NCBI GenBank assembly: GCA_038373885.1
Contig: JAWZYV010001774.1
Span: forward strand, 372,001 to 436,000
Length of the DNA: 64,000 nucleotides
Source of the DNA: Cheiracanthium punctorium
Lineage: Eukaryota; Arthropoda; Arachnida; Araneae; Cheiracanthiidae
Direction: 5' to 3'
Below are positions 20,440 to 32,176 of the stretch, piece by piece; positions within the stretch are counted from its first letter, which is position 1; each line of letters begins with the position of its first letter. Below the pieces are notes generated by a model. It made no database searches, was not told the origin of the DNA, and saw only the letters and a list, made by a program, of their open reading frames with translations. The translations under genes were made by a program, and so were the position numbers.

Positions 20440-21735
20440 TCTCTCTATTCTAAAAAAAAAGTAAAGGACGCTGTCGCCACCGCTGTCAAAGCTTGTCAGC
20501 GTATCTCCTCCTAAACCGTGGGGATTTGAGTTTCGAATAAGGTGCCCACAGATTCGAAAATTTCCGAGGAACCTGCTAAGCTGATTTAAATTTCGAAAAT
20601 CGAATTATTTTAGAAGATATTAATAAAAAACTGAAAAAATAAACCGAATGGTTGCCAGATTTGGCATAAAATCATTCATTCCTTTGCAACAAAGCGTTTC
20701 CAAGTATCTAGAATCGCGTGAAATTTACAAACATGAGTTAGAATTACGCCCATTTTACGCCAAAATAAAAGCTATATGAAATAAGTAACTCAAAATGTGT
20801 TACACAAAGTTGACAATTTTCAAATAGTAAGTTCGCTTAGACAACGGGAGTTTAGAATTAGCGATTATTTGTTTTTCCAAAACAGAATAACTAATATCTT
20901 GAAAATGAAAAATAATTAAAATGCAGATTATTTTAAAGCCGGTTCTCGTCCAGCTGGATTATTTGCTACCAGTAGAAATATTTGGCGGCGTTAACTATGC
21001 CATTATAGGAGTTACAGTACACTTTGGATATTTGCTAGCGCGACAAGATGGTATAATTCGTGGTGCTAAGTACGCCAATCTGCAAACGATTATGTAAATG
21101 AAAATATGGATAACGGTTTTCCGGTAACCTTACATGAACAGTAATTATAGGTTGTGAGCATGTGTAAATCGCCAAATAATGAAAAGTTGCCATTGGTGGC
21201 AAGCTATCCTATCTGTTCCGTAGCTTTTATTAACTTTACATGTACGCAAGTCGCCAAATAATGAAAAATCGCAATGGGTGGCAAATTCGAAGGGTGTCCA
21301 ATAGGTTTTACATTATTAAAAATACAGCTGAAACAGATGTTCTGATTTTATTATGCTTTAGCTCCTAATTAATATAACTTTTGAATGGCAACATTAAATA
21401 TCATTGTGTTTCTGAGGAGTGCAAATAATTTTTCCAGCGATTATAAGCGGAATCCGCAATCCAGGTGAAGTATAGCTCAGGACCCGTACAACACGGATTC
21501 CCATAACAAAATATCTTCCGTGTTATGAGGGGTAGGGGGTCTACTGTAAATTTTTATGTACCAATGAAGATGCAAGAACCAAGCAATGTGTAGCTTAGCT
21601 CAGTAACATTCTATCTGATCCAATCTTCGGGTTTTCTCTGTTGAAATTATGTCTTTTTTACGAATAAGCCTGATTAGGGGCCGAATCCCTCATACGAAAA
21701 GCGAGCGTAGCGAGTCTGGGGGTCTTGGCCCCTAG
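20440..21735 (+). mobile_element. Non-autonomous Helitron H1 (complete)
   Basis: The 5' end is TCTCTCTATTC after A (20439). The 3' end is CTAG (21732-21735) before T, so insertion is between A and T as for canonical Helitrons. Just inside the 3' end a hairpin pairs GGGGCC (21679 region) with GGCCCC around a CGAAAAGCGAGCGTAGCG core. No terminal inverted repeats, no duplication and no Rep/helicase frame. An inverted, near-full-length relative is at 49911-51233, and the array element H3 shares its 5' half. Confidence 0.8.
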
Positions 21736-23568
21736 TAATATTTAAAAATAATTTAATAAATTATACGGTAGTTTCAGTTGAACACAAGAGACTACCTAAA
21801 CGATTTTTCTTAATTGCAAAGTAAAATATAAATAATATGCCTTCTATAATAGTTATTTGATCGTGTGAGTATCATACAAGACATACAATGGGGTCATAAA
21901 TTTTACTCTGTGTACAATGTTTGTACTTGACACTGATTTAAAAATATGACATTCGAAATTGTTAAACACGCAAAATAATTAAATTACTCACTTACAGAAA
22001 AAAAAAGTTATAAGATATGATGAAATTTCCAAGCAAATAATTCTAAATTATTTTACTCCGAAATATCTCTTTTGTAAAAGAACTGCTCATACGGGAGTCG
22101 TCTTGACCTCCATGATTCTTTTACTTTTGCCATGAGATTTCCGTGAAAAAAGGTCCCGCTTTCTCATCTCAGACTACCCGACTGATGAAAGAGTCCGAAA
22201 AGCTAATTTCTGTCTCTGTTCTAAAGACCATTTCGAGTTCTTGTAGATAATGTTAAACGAAATTCACATAAAGAATTGAAAAGGACACATAAAAAAATGA
22301 ATTGCAAATATATTACGTTAAGCATCTTTATAAACTATACATAATTTTTATGGTACATTTTCTTAATTTTAATACAAATTTAGATTCAAAAAAACTTTGG
22401 CTTTATAAGCACCTATAATGATAGAAAATTTACAGTTTTTCTTTAAATGACTTTATAAACCAGTTCAATTCTTCGATTTTTTTTTTTAACCGCAAATTCG
22501 TCTATACATCTTTCAAGAAACACTGGATTACTGGAAAGTTCTCTTAGTAAATCTTTTTCTATCGCTAATGAGCTGAGGTTACTAAGACGGTTGAAATTCT
22601 AAGAAATGTCTTTACACGTTTTAAGGCGCTCATATTCCTTTCACTACTCGCTGTTGTCGCTGGTAAAGTGAGAACTAAGCCAAGTAGTTTTGTCCCCTCT
22701 TCATATATGTTATCTAAACCATTTGTTACTAAATACTTTAACAAATTTTTGGGTTCCAGAGCTTTCTTTTCGTCTGCGTAGGTATTTTTTAGTTCATTCT
22801 GCAGCTTATCTTTAAAAAAATATCGAAAATTTTAAGCAAATTATTTAGAATAACCACAGGAAATTTTTTCTTATAATCTTTGAAATTTCTGTCGTTCACA
22901 AGTTCAGTGAATTCTAAACTTGAAAAATCTCTAAATCTATCTTTCATTTGAACAATTTGCGAATGAATTATCTCGTATACACTTGCTTCAAAGCAATTTT
23001 TTCGTTATCGGCAAACTGCAAATTTCCGTTTAACTCTTTGCATTTATCAATACAACCACGAATAAAATCCTCACCATTTCTAATATTTTCAAGCTGCTGA
23101 ATGATGTGGCGAATCTCATTGTGCACGTGACAATGTTGATGGAGGCTGATTGTAGTAGCTTCAGTAAAGGTTCGATAAAAACAAAACATTCATCATAGAC
23201 ACACAGAAGGAAAACGAACATAGAGCTATCCAAATTCCTTTTCAAACCAATGGCGCAGTTAATGGAATCAGAGTCTCAAGATGAGTTTTCGTCTTCGATG
23301 ATGTTTGAAAAAGCTTTATTAAGTTCTTGAAAATGAAATTTAACTGTTTGAACTGCTCTTGAGTGAAAATTCCATCGAGTGGTATTCGCTTGAGGTAGCT
23401 TAAAGCCCTGTTCAGTCAAAAGTACAGTTCTTTTAGACGATTTACTGAAGAAACTGTGAAACGCAGACAATGCACATACAAAAAGCTTTACTTGTTTTAT
23501 GTTTTTTGAACCATGTAAAAGTACAAGATTCAACTGATGCGCGTAACAGTGTATAAAAAGTGCCTTTG

Positions 23569-24881
23569 CCCAGACAGCACAGCAAACTTGCAGCAAGCTT
23601 GATTTATCAAGTCAATAAGCTTGAAAATTTCAAGCGTGTAAGCTTAATGCAAGCTTGAATCAAGTGTTCTAGTTTACACTTGCCCAGCTTGCATTAAGCT
23701 TGACATTTCAAGCTTCTCAAGCGAACTCGCCCACATATTTTATTTTGCCACGCATTTTCCCCATCTACGCTGAAATTTCAATTTAATTTAATCTGTTTAC
23801 ATCAAGTGTTCGTGGCTGGAATAGAACCCGGGACCTTTCGGTTGGGAGTCGAGCACGTTATCCGTTCAGCTACTAAGCTTCACGCAGATATGACTAAAGT
23901 TTGAAGTGACTTATCACGCCGTTTTCTCGCCAGATTGATAAGTGGGCGATGTATTAATTGTTTCTTTTATTTTTCCATGGGATGCATCAAAATTAAAATA
24001 ATGTTATGTGTGATTTAGAGACTCTACTATACTACTTTATAGGGAAATAAACATAATATAAACTTAAGAGCAGCACACGTTTTAAAACTTTCAGTACCGC
24101 AACACTCATGAGCAATACTGCTGGCCAAAATCGAGACAAACGACTGATTTTTAAATCAATTTCGTAGTATAATTGTATTTTATTTTGAAGAATTTCCATA
24201 TTTGGAAAAATAGAAGGGGTTTACTTACTTAACACAAATTTTGTGTTAAGTAATCTGAAATCAAAGAAACAGATAGTTAAACGTTACTTCGAAATGCTAT
24301 ATCACAGTTGCTAACATGTATGGAATGCAAACACTTTAGTCATTTTTGTAAATATTTCTTAAAATAACAAATAATTAAAAAAATTTTGCTATTTTTTAAC
24401 GCTAAAAAATTTCTTTACAAATGTGGTTAGTTATTTTCCTACATATTGGTATGCTAAATCGATATAAAGCATTTCGAAGAATTAAAAATAAGTTTAAATT
24501 AATTTATACAAATGTAAATTTGAATTATTTTCATTGTTCATACTTTATAATTAAAAAGTTATTTAACTTCTAAATTTTTTTTATCCTTTGTAATTTTATT
24601 TTAAAACTACAAAAGTGTAAGATGTACTATTTTTGGGATTTAAAATCTGTAGGCCCTGGGCAGTTGCCCCGTGTGCCCTGCCGGTAATATGGCACTGGTA
24701 ATAAAATAAAACACATCTTTTAAGAACTTTCAGTAAATTTGAGGACGCTAGACAATTAATGTCCATTCTCTTTCACAGATGGCGCCATCACTGCGCACTT
24801 TGAAAGCTAAAGTCAAGCTTTCATTAATACTTCAAATTCAAGGAAATGTCAAGCTTGATTTAAGCTTATGTGCTGTCTGGG
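23569..24881 (-). mobile_element. Family E element E3, inserted in the hAT-B transposase
   Basis: Complete copy: CCCAGACAGCACA at 23569 and TGTGCTGTCTGGG ending 24881, flanked by a 2-bp duplication, TG. Removing it rejoins the transposase text CPKALFIHCYAHQL in frame, which confirms the boundaries. In reverse order it contains AAGCTT-rich ends, a tRNA-like segment (23811-23878), a small open frame, a palindrome (ACTTAACACAAA and complement), a hAT-end fragment (24650-24700, reading CAGTGCCATATTACCGGCAG on the minus strand) and ATGGCGCCATC. Confidence 0.85.
23811..23878 (-). ncRNA. tRNA-like sequence inside E3
   Basis: The minus strand has GCTGAACGGATAACGTG (D-arm region), a loop CTCCCAA reading CCC, and the B box GGGTTCTATTCC with a partly paired T stem. 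The acceptor stem does not close. It is a relic, related to the copies in E1, E2 and E4. Confidence 0.5.
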
Positions 24882-26329
24882 TGGGCAAGAATTTCTCACT
24901 AGCCTCTGTAACCCCCCCCCCCCCCCCATTTCGACCAGCCATCACAGATGCTCCATGATAAGTTTGGCTAATTATCTTTTCAGTGACGTTCCAGCCTTTT
25001 AAAACATCGTTAACTTTTGATAAGCCTTCAGCTGATTTATCTTTCGAAACATTGAAAAATCCGACAAATCTTTCCTCAATTCTGCCTTCAACGCAGTACC
25101 TTACGCTCATCTGACTCTTGCAAGATACATCAAGAGTTTCATCGGCTTGTATTGAAACAAAGGGAGCTTCCTTCAGTTCGCATTTTATTGTTTCATTTAG
25201 CATCGCTGGGATTACTTCAATTAAATCATTCTGTATATCAGGTGATGTTCCTTTGAATGAAGAAGATGAATGTAAATGATCTCGAATAACTGAATCATTC
25301 AAAGCTAGCAACTCTAAGAGCTCTCGATAATTTCCTTTATTAACAGAATCTGGACTCTCGTTATGTCCTCGAAAGGCCAGGTCTTGCTTTGAAATGAATA
25401 TTATTTTTTTAATAAAGTTGCTCAAATCGGAAATTCCAGTCATGCACCATTCATTGTCTTTTTCACCAAATAATAAGCATACGAAGCAAAACATTTTTTG
25501 CTTTTTATCGCACACCGCAATCCAAGTATATCTGTTCTACGTGGCTGCCATGTGCGAGTAATACCTTTGTTTGTCGTCTACTTAATGTTCAGACATGGCG
25601 TAGGTCTTCTGTTTTTAAAGCTGCATCTTTCCTCTAACGTTATGTTCGATGCAGGAATTTTCTGCAGGTAATCAATAATATTTCATCGGACACAGTGTCC
25701 ACTTGAGCCCTTTATTTTCCCAGAAAAAAAGCACTGCCGAAAAATAATGCAAAACAGTAGTGAAATAAAGCTAAAAGTTCCCACGATCGCTGACCAAAAT
25801 CACCCGGAAACTGAAAGCTCTGAGCCTCTCCTCTTTCAATTGTACCCCGATATGCCAGCGTTCCTTACCGCTTAACTCCCCCGTACTCCAACTGATAAGA
25901 CAGACTGACCGGCATACGCAGTGTCTTAAAATCCGTAAATCGCGCTTTCCTTTCTCAGGAAACTGGACGCAGGATTATCCGAGCGTCCCGCAGCTTGCCC
26001 TAAGCACAGGAGAGGAGAAAAATCCATGGGCGCAGCAGAACTGAAGACACGATTTCGCACATTTTACGTAATAGTTGTGAACATGAAACGGATGCAAGGC
26101 AAGACTTTAAATGCTATGTTTGGCAAAATTAAAAATTAAAAATGGGTACTTAACTGCGAATCAAATTCGTGCACATTCCAATTAATAAAACTGTGTGATT
26201 ATTAAATGTTCTGGGAACGGTCAGTGTACAAGCGTTCCCTCACGCTACGCCACTAACACTTGTAAGGACTATTTTGCAACGTGTTTTCTTCTCATTCTGA
26301 CTGAGTGCGTACTTTTGTCACCCATCAAA

Positions 26330-27640
26330 ATGCCAGGGAACAAACACCACCCATCAATGAAATATGTGCATACTTTTAATCAACGCGACAACAGGGATAA
26401 CAATCCACACTACGAATTGTACTTTGATTTTCTCCGCTTTTACGACGGTCTAAATAACCAGTACAGTGCGGAAATAGCTGACTCAATTCTAGACATAATT
26501 GCGCAACCCTCCATTGAACTGTTGATCCACAGCCCGGGGTTTTCTCGCTACTACGCCGTAAGGCAACCTATCAACTTGTTGCAAAAATACGGAATTGATT
26601 ACACCATCACCCCGCATGTTCGCATACGCGGTAATCCCAAGCGCAAGCTTACTGATGATGAGGACACAGACTTATTGAAAAAACACCCGCACAACGATGG
26701 GAAAATAACTGAGGAAACTCAACCACCAAACAGTCCTTGTATGGACGTAACTGAAAATACAGAAAATGAGAATCAGACAGAACAATTCGACACAACTACC
26801 ATGGAGGCCCTCCCGAGGTCCCCAGTCACGAACCATCTATCACGACCACCGCAAATGCGGTCACTGTCAACCAATCTGAACAAAAACAAGAAAACAACGT
26901 CACCACAAATGACAACACCGGCTTTAAGCTCGCCACCAACACTACTAAAAGCACCAAGCACCGTGTCTTCTGCGAGCTCAAGAACACAGACTACGGCAAG
27001 CACCTAGAGAATTTATCTAAAATTCTAGGATACAGAGTGGAATCCAAACTAACAGGAGACCTCTTCCTCCTGCAGCTGAAAGACGACTCCAAGCTACGTG
27101 AAGTACAATCATACTTTAAAGACAACCAAATCGGCTTCCAGACTACTGACCCGAAGAAAGAGCGTCCCCTCAAAGTTGTTGTTAAAGGGATACCTTGCTC
27201 CACCCCCACTCAAGAAATTGTAGAATTCCTACAAGACAACAAATTCAAGCCCATCAACATCAGCTTCATGAGAAGTAATAAGACCAAGGAATTGCTTCCC
27301 AACTGCATTATCGACCTCGAACGAACACCCAACGTAGAGGACATATACAACATAACGGACTACGGATACCTCAAGATCCGGGTCGAATCATTCAGAGGGA
27401 GGGCCGTCAAACAGTGCTATAAATGCCAAAGCTACGGCCACTCCTCATTAACATGCTATCTCACTCCCAAGTGCCTGAAATGCGCGGGCGACCATTTGTT
27501 TCGCAACTGCCCTACTAAGGGGAAAGATTCCGTGAAGTGTGTAAATTGCGGTGGCGGCGACGTGGCCAACTATCGTGGGTGTCCCAAAAACCCCGAAAAT
27601 AGAAACAAACACTCCAAAGCAATTACTGACACGAGACAAC
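26330..27640 (+). pseudogene. Jockey-type gag (ORF1), frameshifted
   Basis: It starts MPGNKHHPSMKYVHTF at an ATG 45 bp into the element; N-terminal residues 1 to about 150 are a basic, hydrophilic region. The frame switches near 26790-26830 and the second frame then gives the Pre-C2HC-like domain (FCELKNTDYGKHL, PLKVVVKGIPCST) and three zinc knuckles, CYKCQSYGHSSLTC, CLKCAGDHLFRNC and CVNCGGGDVANYRGC. In the third knuckle the usual His is Asp. Gag of this family binds RNA and forms the ribonucleoprotein. The frame is cut at about 27641 by CAGGGCTGGGGAG, the end of an inserted element. GC content is clearly above its surroundings. Confidence 0.85.
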
Positions 27641-27641
27641 C

Positions 27642-27810
27642 CAGGGCTGGGGAGTAGCGCGCTACTTGTAGCGAAACTAGAGTAGCCGCTACTTTTTTTT
27701 GTAGTTTGTAGTGTAGCGCGCTACTTTTTTTAAAAAGTAGTGTAGCGTGTAGCGCGCTACAAAAAAACAGTAGTTTGTAGCGAATTTTGGAAGCTACTTT
27801 TGCCGTGTCA
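27642..27810 (+). repeat. hAT-like terminus with GTAGCGCGCTAC subterminal repeats
   Basis: Begins CAGGGCTGGGGAGTAGCG directly after the gag text. GTAGCGCGCTAC, a 12-bp palindrome, occurs at about 27654, 27713 and 27749, with looser GTAGC copies between. Related GTAGCGAAAAAGTAGCGAAG text lies at 32003-32025 near the far side of the inserted block. Multiple short subterminal motifs are usual transposase-binding sites in hAT elements. No matching duplication was found at the far side. Confidence 0.6.
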
Positions 27811-30289
27811 TCATTTCCGGCGATTGATCCCGTGGTGCAATTTCTCTCTCTTCTGACTCCAAGCATAACTGAAACTGATGCTTGAAAGACACCCAATCAC
27901 TCCCCGCCCCCCCCCTCCCAGGGGACACACGCACACGAGGGGGGGTGAGGGGGTTTGCTTTGCCTGAAGCGGAAGCCTGACATTGTGCATCTTTTTTCTT
28001 TTTTTCGTTCTCAGTATTATTTGTAGAATCACCAATCTGCCATAAAGAGGAAAAAAAAGGAAGGTAAGAGAGGTCCAAAGTTGAACAGAGGTTATTTTGA
28101 TGGGGCCTCGAGAGTCTCATTATCACACGGGCGTGTGGGCCCGTGAGCCCCTGAAAAATAAAGGCCTCGCAAATCTCTCCATTTATTGTATATTAAATTT
28201 ATATATGCTGCAATAATAATTTTTATTAAGCTAAATTTCCTTTATCTATATCATAATTGTGTAACAATAAAAAGGCTTCGAGACTTATTTTCTGTTCTTC
28301 TTTCTAACACAATGATAATGGTTTCTAAGACTAGATCAATAAAATAGAAATTAAAGGCGTTATTGAAAATTTATGGCCATATGTACTTATCACAAAATAT
28401 CCATTAGTTAGCATTTTTTTAAATATTATGATGAAGAAAAGAAAATTTTCTGGCAGGTGGAACTCAGCGCACACATACGCTAATAATACAAATGGATTAA
28501 AAAAATATTAAAATCAATTTTAAATGCACATTCTTGTTCTAAATGAGTATAAATACATGGGTAATTTTTAATTTAATTTTAGTATTATTTTGAAATGTTT
28601 TATTTTTATGCTGGGAAAATAGAAAACAATCACAAATAAGTTAAAATGTCTGTAATAGTATAGGGGCCCAAAACAACCTTTTTTTTTGCCCCGGGGCCCC
28701 TTCTATGTCTGATCAGGGTCTGCATATTTTTGACTGCTATTGCGTGTTTGCAACATAAATCAACATAAAAATGAGTATTTTTTGCTTTCGAAAAGGAATT
28801 TTACATATCTGTAAATTGTATGCTTTTGTAACATCATTAATTTTCTTTGATCTTTTTTTTTTTATTGCACCCATAAATACAGTGTAGTGTCCACTTGCCA
28901 GGATGATTGCCAATCATTCAGAATCCAGTATTCCGTGAACTTCCTTTTAGGCGATATCCTTTCAAATCTGACATGATATATAGTCAGTCCTCGCAATTAG
29001 CGATCCCCCCCCCCCCCCCATCCTCTCACTCACCATCTACGGAAAACTACGAAGCGTGAGAAAAACTTACGGTTTTCTCACAGGAATTTTCTTGAAAGCA
29101 TCGAGACCGCTTCTGGAAGAGTCACCGACATTTTTAATTTTCTCTTTGCCTCCTCCTTATGATCGATGCATTGAACAACAATTTTATTTATGCTTAGTTT
29201 TACTAAGTTTATTTATATTAAGGTTTGGTCATTTTTCGACGTTACAGTGCACTTTTTTGAGTTTGGGCACTCTTTATTAACCTTGTGTCCTGGTGGTGTG
29301 TTCAACTTCCACAAGAGTAATGACAGTTCTGCAGTATTGTAGATTTTCAAACATTAATTAATCACGTGATTATGTTCTACAACTCGGAATGTTTTTTGTC
29401 TCAAAGAAGTGTAAAAACGGATTAGTACATTTTTCGTGGAACCTGAAACTGAAAAAAAGAAAGTAAATATGTAGAAATTGTACACATTTTTTTTTTTTTT
29501 TTTTTTTTTTACGAGTTGATAACCTTATCTTTTTTGAGTTTGTTGAAAAGGGATAAAAGGTATAAGCATATGCATCCAAGATATTATTTCAGGGGCTAAA
29601 AATATTGCTGACCTCGGTTACAGTGTTCTTCGTTTGTAGTGACAGTTTTCAGATTCGGTCCTAAGGTAGAGCGAACGGTGCGACCGCACCGGGCGCCATC
29701 TCTACCAAGGCTGTTCAGAATAATATAGCACTGTGGATGTCGGAAATGGTTTCATTTACCTGTTAATAATTGTTTAATAATAAATCTTTTAGTCAATGTA
29801 CAGTAGTAATCAATCATGTTAATAGTGAATTTTAGTGAACTTTCTGTGAAAAAATAAATTATTAACAGGTACTCGAGGACGACTTATCAAACCCTACATT
29901 GTTACGTGATTCATAACCGTCTTATTTACCTTTGCCACTCTTTAACTTTTTGCCAATGAGTTTCAGAGCACCATGCATATTTGACAGTCCGTATATTATT
30001 GAAGTTGAAAGCCTCATTTTAACCCCTGAAAGCTTTTATAGCTAAATGTGTGGCGTAGCTAGGTGCAAGAGCTGATCTAGGGTACGTGGAGCCTCCCTGC
30101 AAACGTAAAGAAGCCCCGTGTTATGCTCCAGATTAAGTTTTCCTTAGTTTTTTAGTTCGAATATGGCGCTCCGATGCCTTGCTTACCGTGTCGGGCCGTC
30201 CCTGGCTACGGGGGAGCAAGGAAGGTCAACTGTACCCGGGCGCAGCATCGGCCAAGGGGCGCTAAATGGTATATGAAAGCTACCTAGTT
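27811..30289. other. Interior of the block inserted in the Jockey element
   Basis: Mostly AT-rich. GC-rich hAT-type end fragments occur at 28120-28170 (GGGCGTGTGGGCCCGTGAGC) and 28663-28715 (GGGGCCC, GCCCCGGGGCCCC), and element-end-like GC patches at 29645-29715 and 30050-30260. Poly-T at 29488-29511. No coding region recognised until 30290. Confidence 0.4.
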
Positions 30290-30821
30290 GCATTTTTAAA
30301 AAATAGGAGGGGGCGCAAAATCTTCAGTTGTCAGGTGGAAACGAGATTTAGTCATTTGCTGTGGGACAGAGAAACTGTTCTCTCAGCTTGTTTCCATCCC
30401 AGATTCAAACTATTCTGGATTGAGGAGGAGAGGAAGACCGAAGCCAAAAAAATGGATGGAGGAATACCTCCAGAATATGTTTCCGACAACTTCAGATATC
30501 AGTATCGAGGATCAGCCCATGGATGATGACTTTTCTGGTTTTTTTTAATTTCTCTTTCGCATGCACTCGAAATAGTTACGAGGAAGAACTTACAAGGTTC
30601 TTGTCAGAGCCAATTAAACCCCTATCTTCGCTTTCGGCGTACACGTATATGAAAGAAGCCTTCAAAAAAACTAACACTGGCGTGCCGTGCCGTCCAGTGC
30701 ATCTGTACAAAGATTGTTTTCGATTGCATTGGACGCATTTTCTCCTCGACGATCATGTTTGGCGGATAACAATTTTGAGATCCAGCTCTTGTTAAAATTT
30801 AATAAACATGTTTTTGAATAA
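30290..30821 (+). pseudogene. hAT transposase C-terminal relic
   Basis: Three frames carry successive pieces of one protein: TVLSACFHPRFKLFWIEEE (near 30375-30430), EEELTRFLSEPIKPLSS with YTYMKEAFKKTNT (30580-30680), and DNNFEIQLLLKFNKHVFE ending at a stop at 30819-30821. HPRFK, the acidic linker, FLSEP and the final DNNFE..LLLKFNKH are the C-terminal dimerisation region of a hAT lineage distinct from the ZMYM1 type. At least two frameshifts. It may belong to the element whose left end is at 27642. Confidence 0.7.
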
Positions 30822-32130
30822 ATTTATGTGGTTTTTATTTTATACTAGAGGCATGGCAGTCTTCCATGAATATGTTGAAATTCTGCTTTCTTTCGTTAAA
30901 ATTTTAAAGTGTCTATTATATTTAAATTATTAGGTTTTTTGTGTAATAATTTTCAGAATTTAATACGAAAATATGAGAATTTCTATTAATAATTAATAGT
31001 TTGTAAAATCCTTAGAGACTTATCTCTCTCTTAGCCTTAAAATAACAATATAATTCTATAAAATTCTTTTATACCTAACACAAAGTTGTGTTGATGATAA
31101 TAACTTTTAAAATTTCTTTAACATAGAGGATTTTTTTAATGCAATGTTTTAAATAGATATATCATGAATTTAATTAGTAATTGTTTTCATTATTTTATAA
31201 TATGCATATCATATGTGATGTTTTCAATTAAAACAATTATACAATATTACATGGTTCACACGGGTCATTCGTCATAAATCACTAATTTGGTAAGTCATGA
31301 AAAAAGGCCTTTATACTCATTAATTTTGATTTGTGCTCAAGAAACTAGAATGTTTGTACAACATGAAAGGGGTCTCAAAACGGACCTTTTTTTCCCGTTC
31401 AGACATCCATTTTATTATTATATTTTTAAAAACTTTTTTAGTTCTCATGATTTTTCTCATGCTTTCAGAGCTCACTTTCCCAATTTACTTTTATCATAGA
31501 GGTATTAAAACTTAATTAGTTTCAGCAATACTTCAATAATTAGCAGTAGTTGCCAGTAGCGTATATATAGGCTTCCATTTCGGGGGGAGGGGGACGATTC
31601 GGTATTTTAAACTTTATTGTTCTAAAGTTAAAAGAAATGTTTCAAAATAGCTCCTTTTTAATAATTGCTTTACATTTTCGGAGGGGGCCCGCCTCCCCCT
31701 GCTCAAATACTCGCCTGGTAGTTGTTTATTAGAGCAATAGTTTTTTCTAATTAAAGGCGAAAAGGTGCCCGGGGTCTTTCGTGCGTCCACCAAATCTGCG
31801 GCGCTCAACGCTACAAGGAAACCACCTTTTAATAAACGCGTTCTTTGGACGCCAGAGACACCCGCTGAGGTCATTAATCACGCTGTACGCGAGTAGAAAA
31901 CCAAGGCTTTAGATATCGATAGTTTTCTCTAATTAGGATATAAATATCCTTAAATATGAATGTAATGCAAATTGAATCTGTTAGCAAAATTTGTCTCCTA
32001 AAAGTAGCGAAAAAGTAGCGAAGTAGCGACTACAAACAAATTAATCATGAGTTCGTACTTGAATTAGTAACACAATTACTACTTAAAACTACATTAAATA
32101 ACGTTTGAAAGCACTGGGAAGCTTGAGAAA
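30822..32130. other. AT-rich sequence before the RT fragment
   Basis: Nothing coding recognised. GTAGCG repeats at 32003-32025 resemble the subterminal repeats at 27650-27790. Confidence 0.45.
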
Positions 32131-32176
32131 TGCCTGATGTATACCTGAAGACTCGAGCATCCGTAGGCCTCTTTGG

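Larger units (their letters stand above)
22470..25545 (-). pseudogene. hAT-B transposase (ZMYM1/TTF-finger type), interrupted
   Basis: Read leftwards from 25545: a TTF-type finger start (DKKQKMFCFVCLLFGE); ISDLSNFIKKI; the conserved core near 25200-24960 (APFVSIQADETLDVSCKSQM, RFVGFFNVSKDKSAEGLS, WNVTEKIISQTYHGASVMAG); then VQRL..NSCPKALFIHCYAHQLNLVL, which resumes across the family E insertion at 23569-24881; and the C-terminal dimerisation region near 22680-22500 (LPATTASSERNMSALKRVK, RLSNLSSLAIEKDLLREL). Damage: the E insertion, a frameshift in a C/G homopolymer at 24911-24927, and frameshifts between 23276 and 23190 and near 22600. Most of the family's landmarks are still readable, so decay is moderate. 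It acts (when intact) on the ends of hAT-B; no host role is suggested. Confidence 0.8.
20263..26255 (-). mobile_element. hAT-B, 6-kb element with exact 8-bp duplication
   Basis: The left end is CAGTGGCATAGCG and the right end, on the opposite strand, is TAGTGGCGTAGCG. The exact duplication is ACACTTGT (20255-20262 and 26256-26263). Removing the element restores CTTACACTTGTAAGGACTAT, present intact at about 9000-9022 and in other array copies. The minus strand encodes a ZMYM1/TTF-type transposase. Nested inside are a complete Helitron (20440-21735) and a complete family E element (23569-24881); without them hAT-B would be about 3.4 kb, a normal hAT size. Confidence 0.9.

Noticed and set aside
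22160..22210. CTGATGA followed eight bases later by GAAA, the core spacing of a hammerhead ribozyme
   Set aside because: The eight bases between (AAGAGTCC) cannot form stem II, and I could not pair stems I and III convincingly.
26773..27003. Minus-strand frames across gag and reverse transcriptase
   Set aside because: They are shadows of the GC-richer plus-strand retrotransposon coding sequence.
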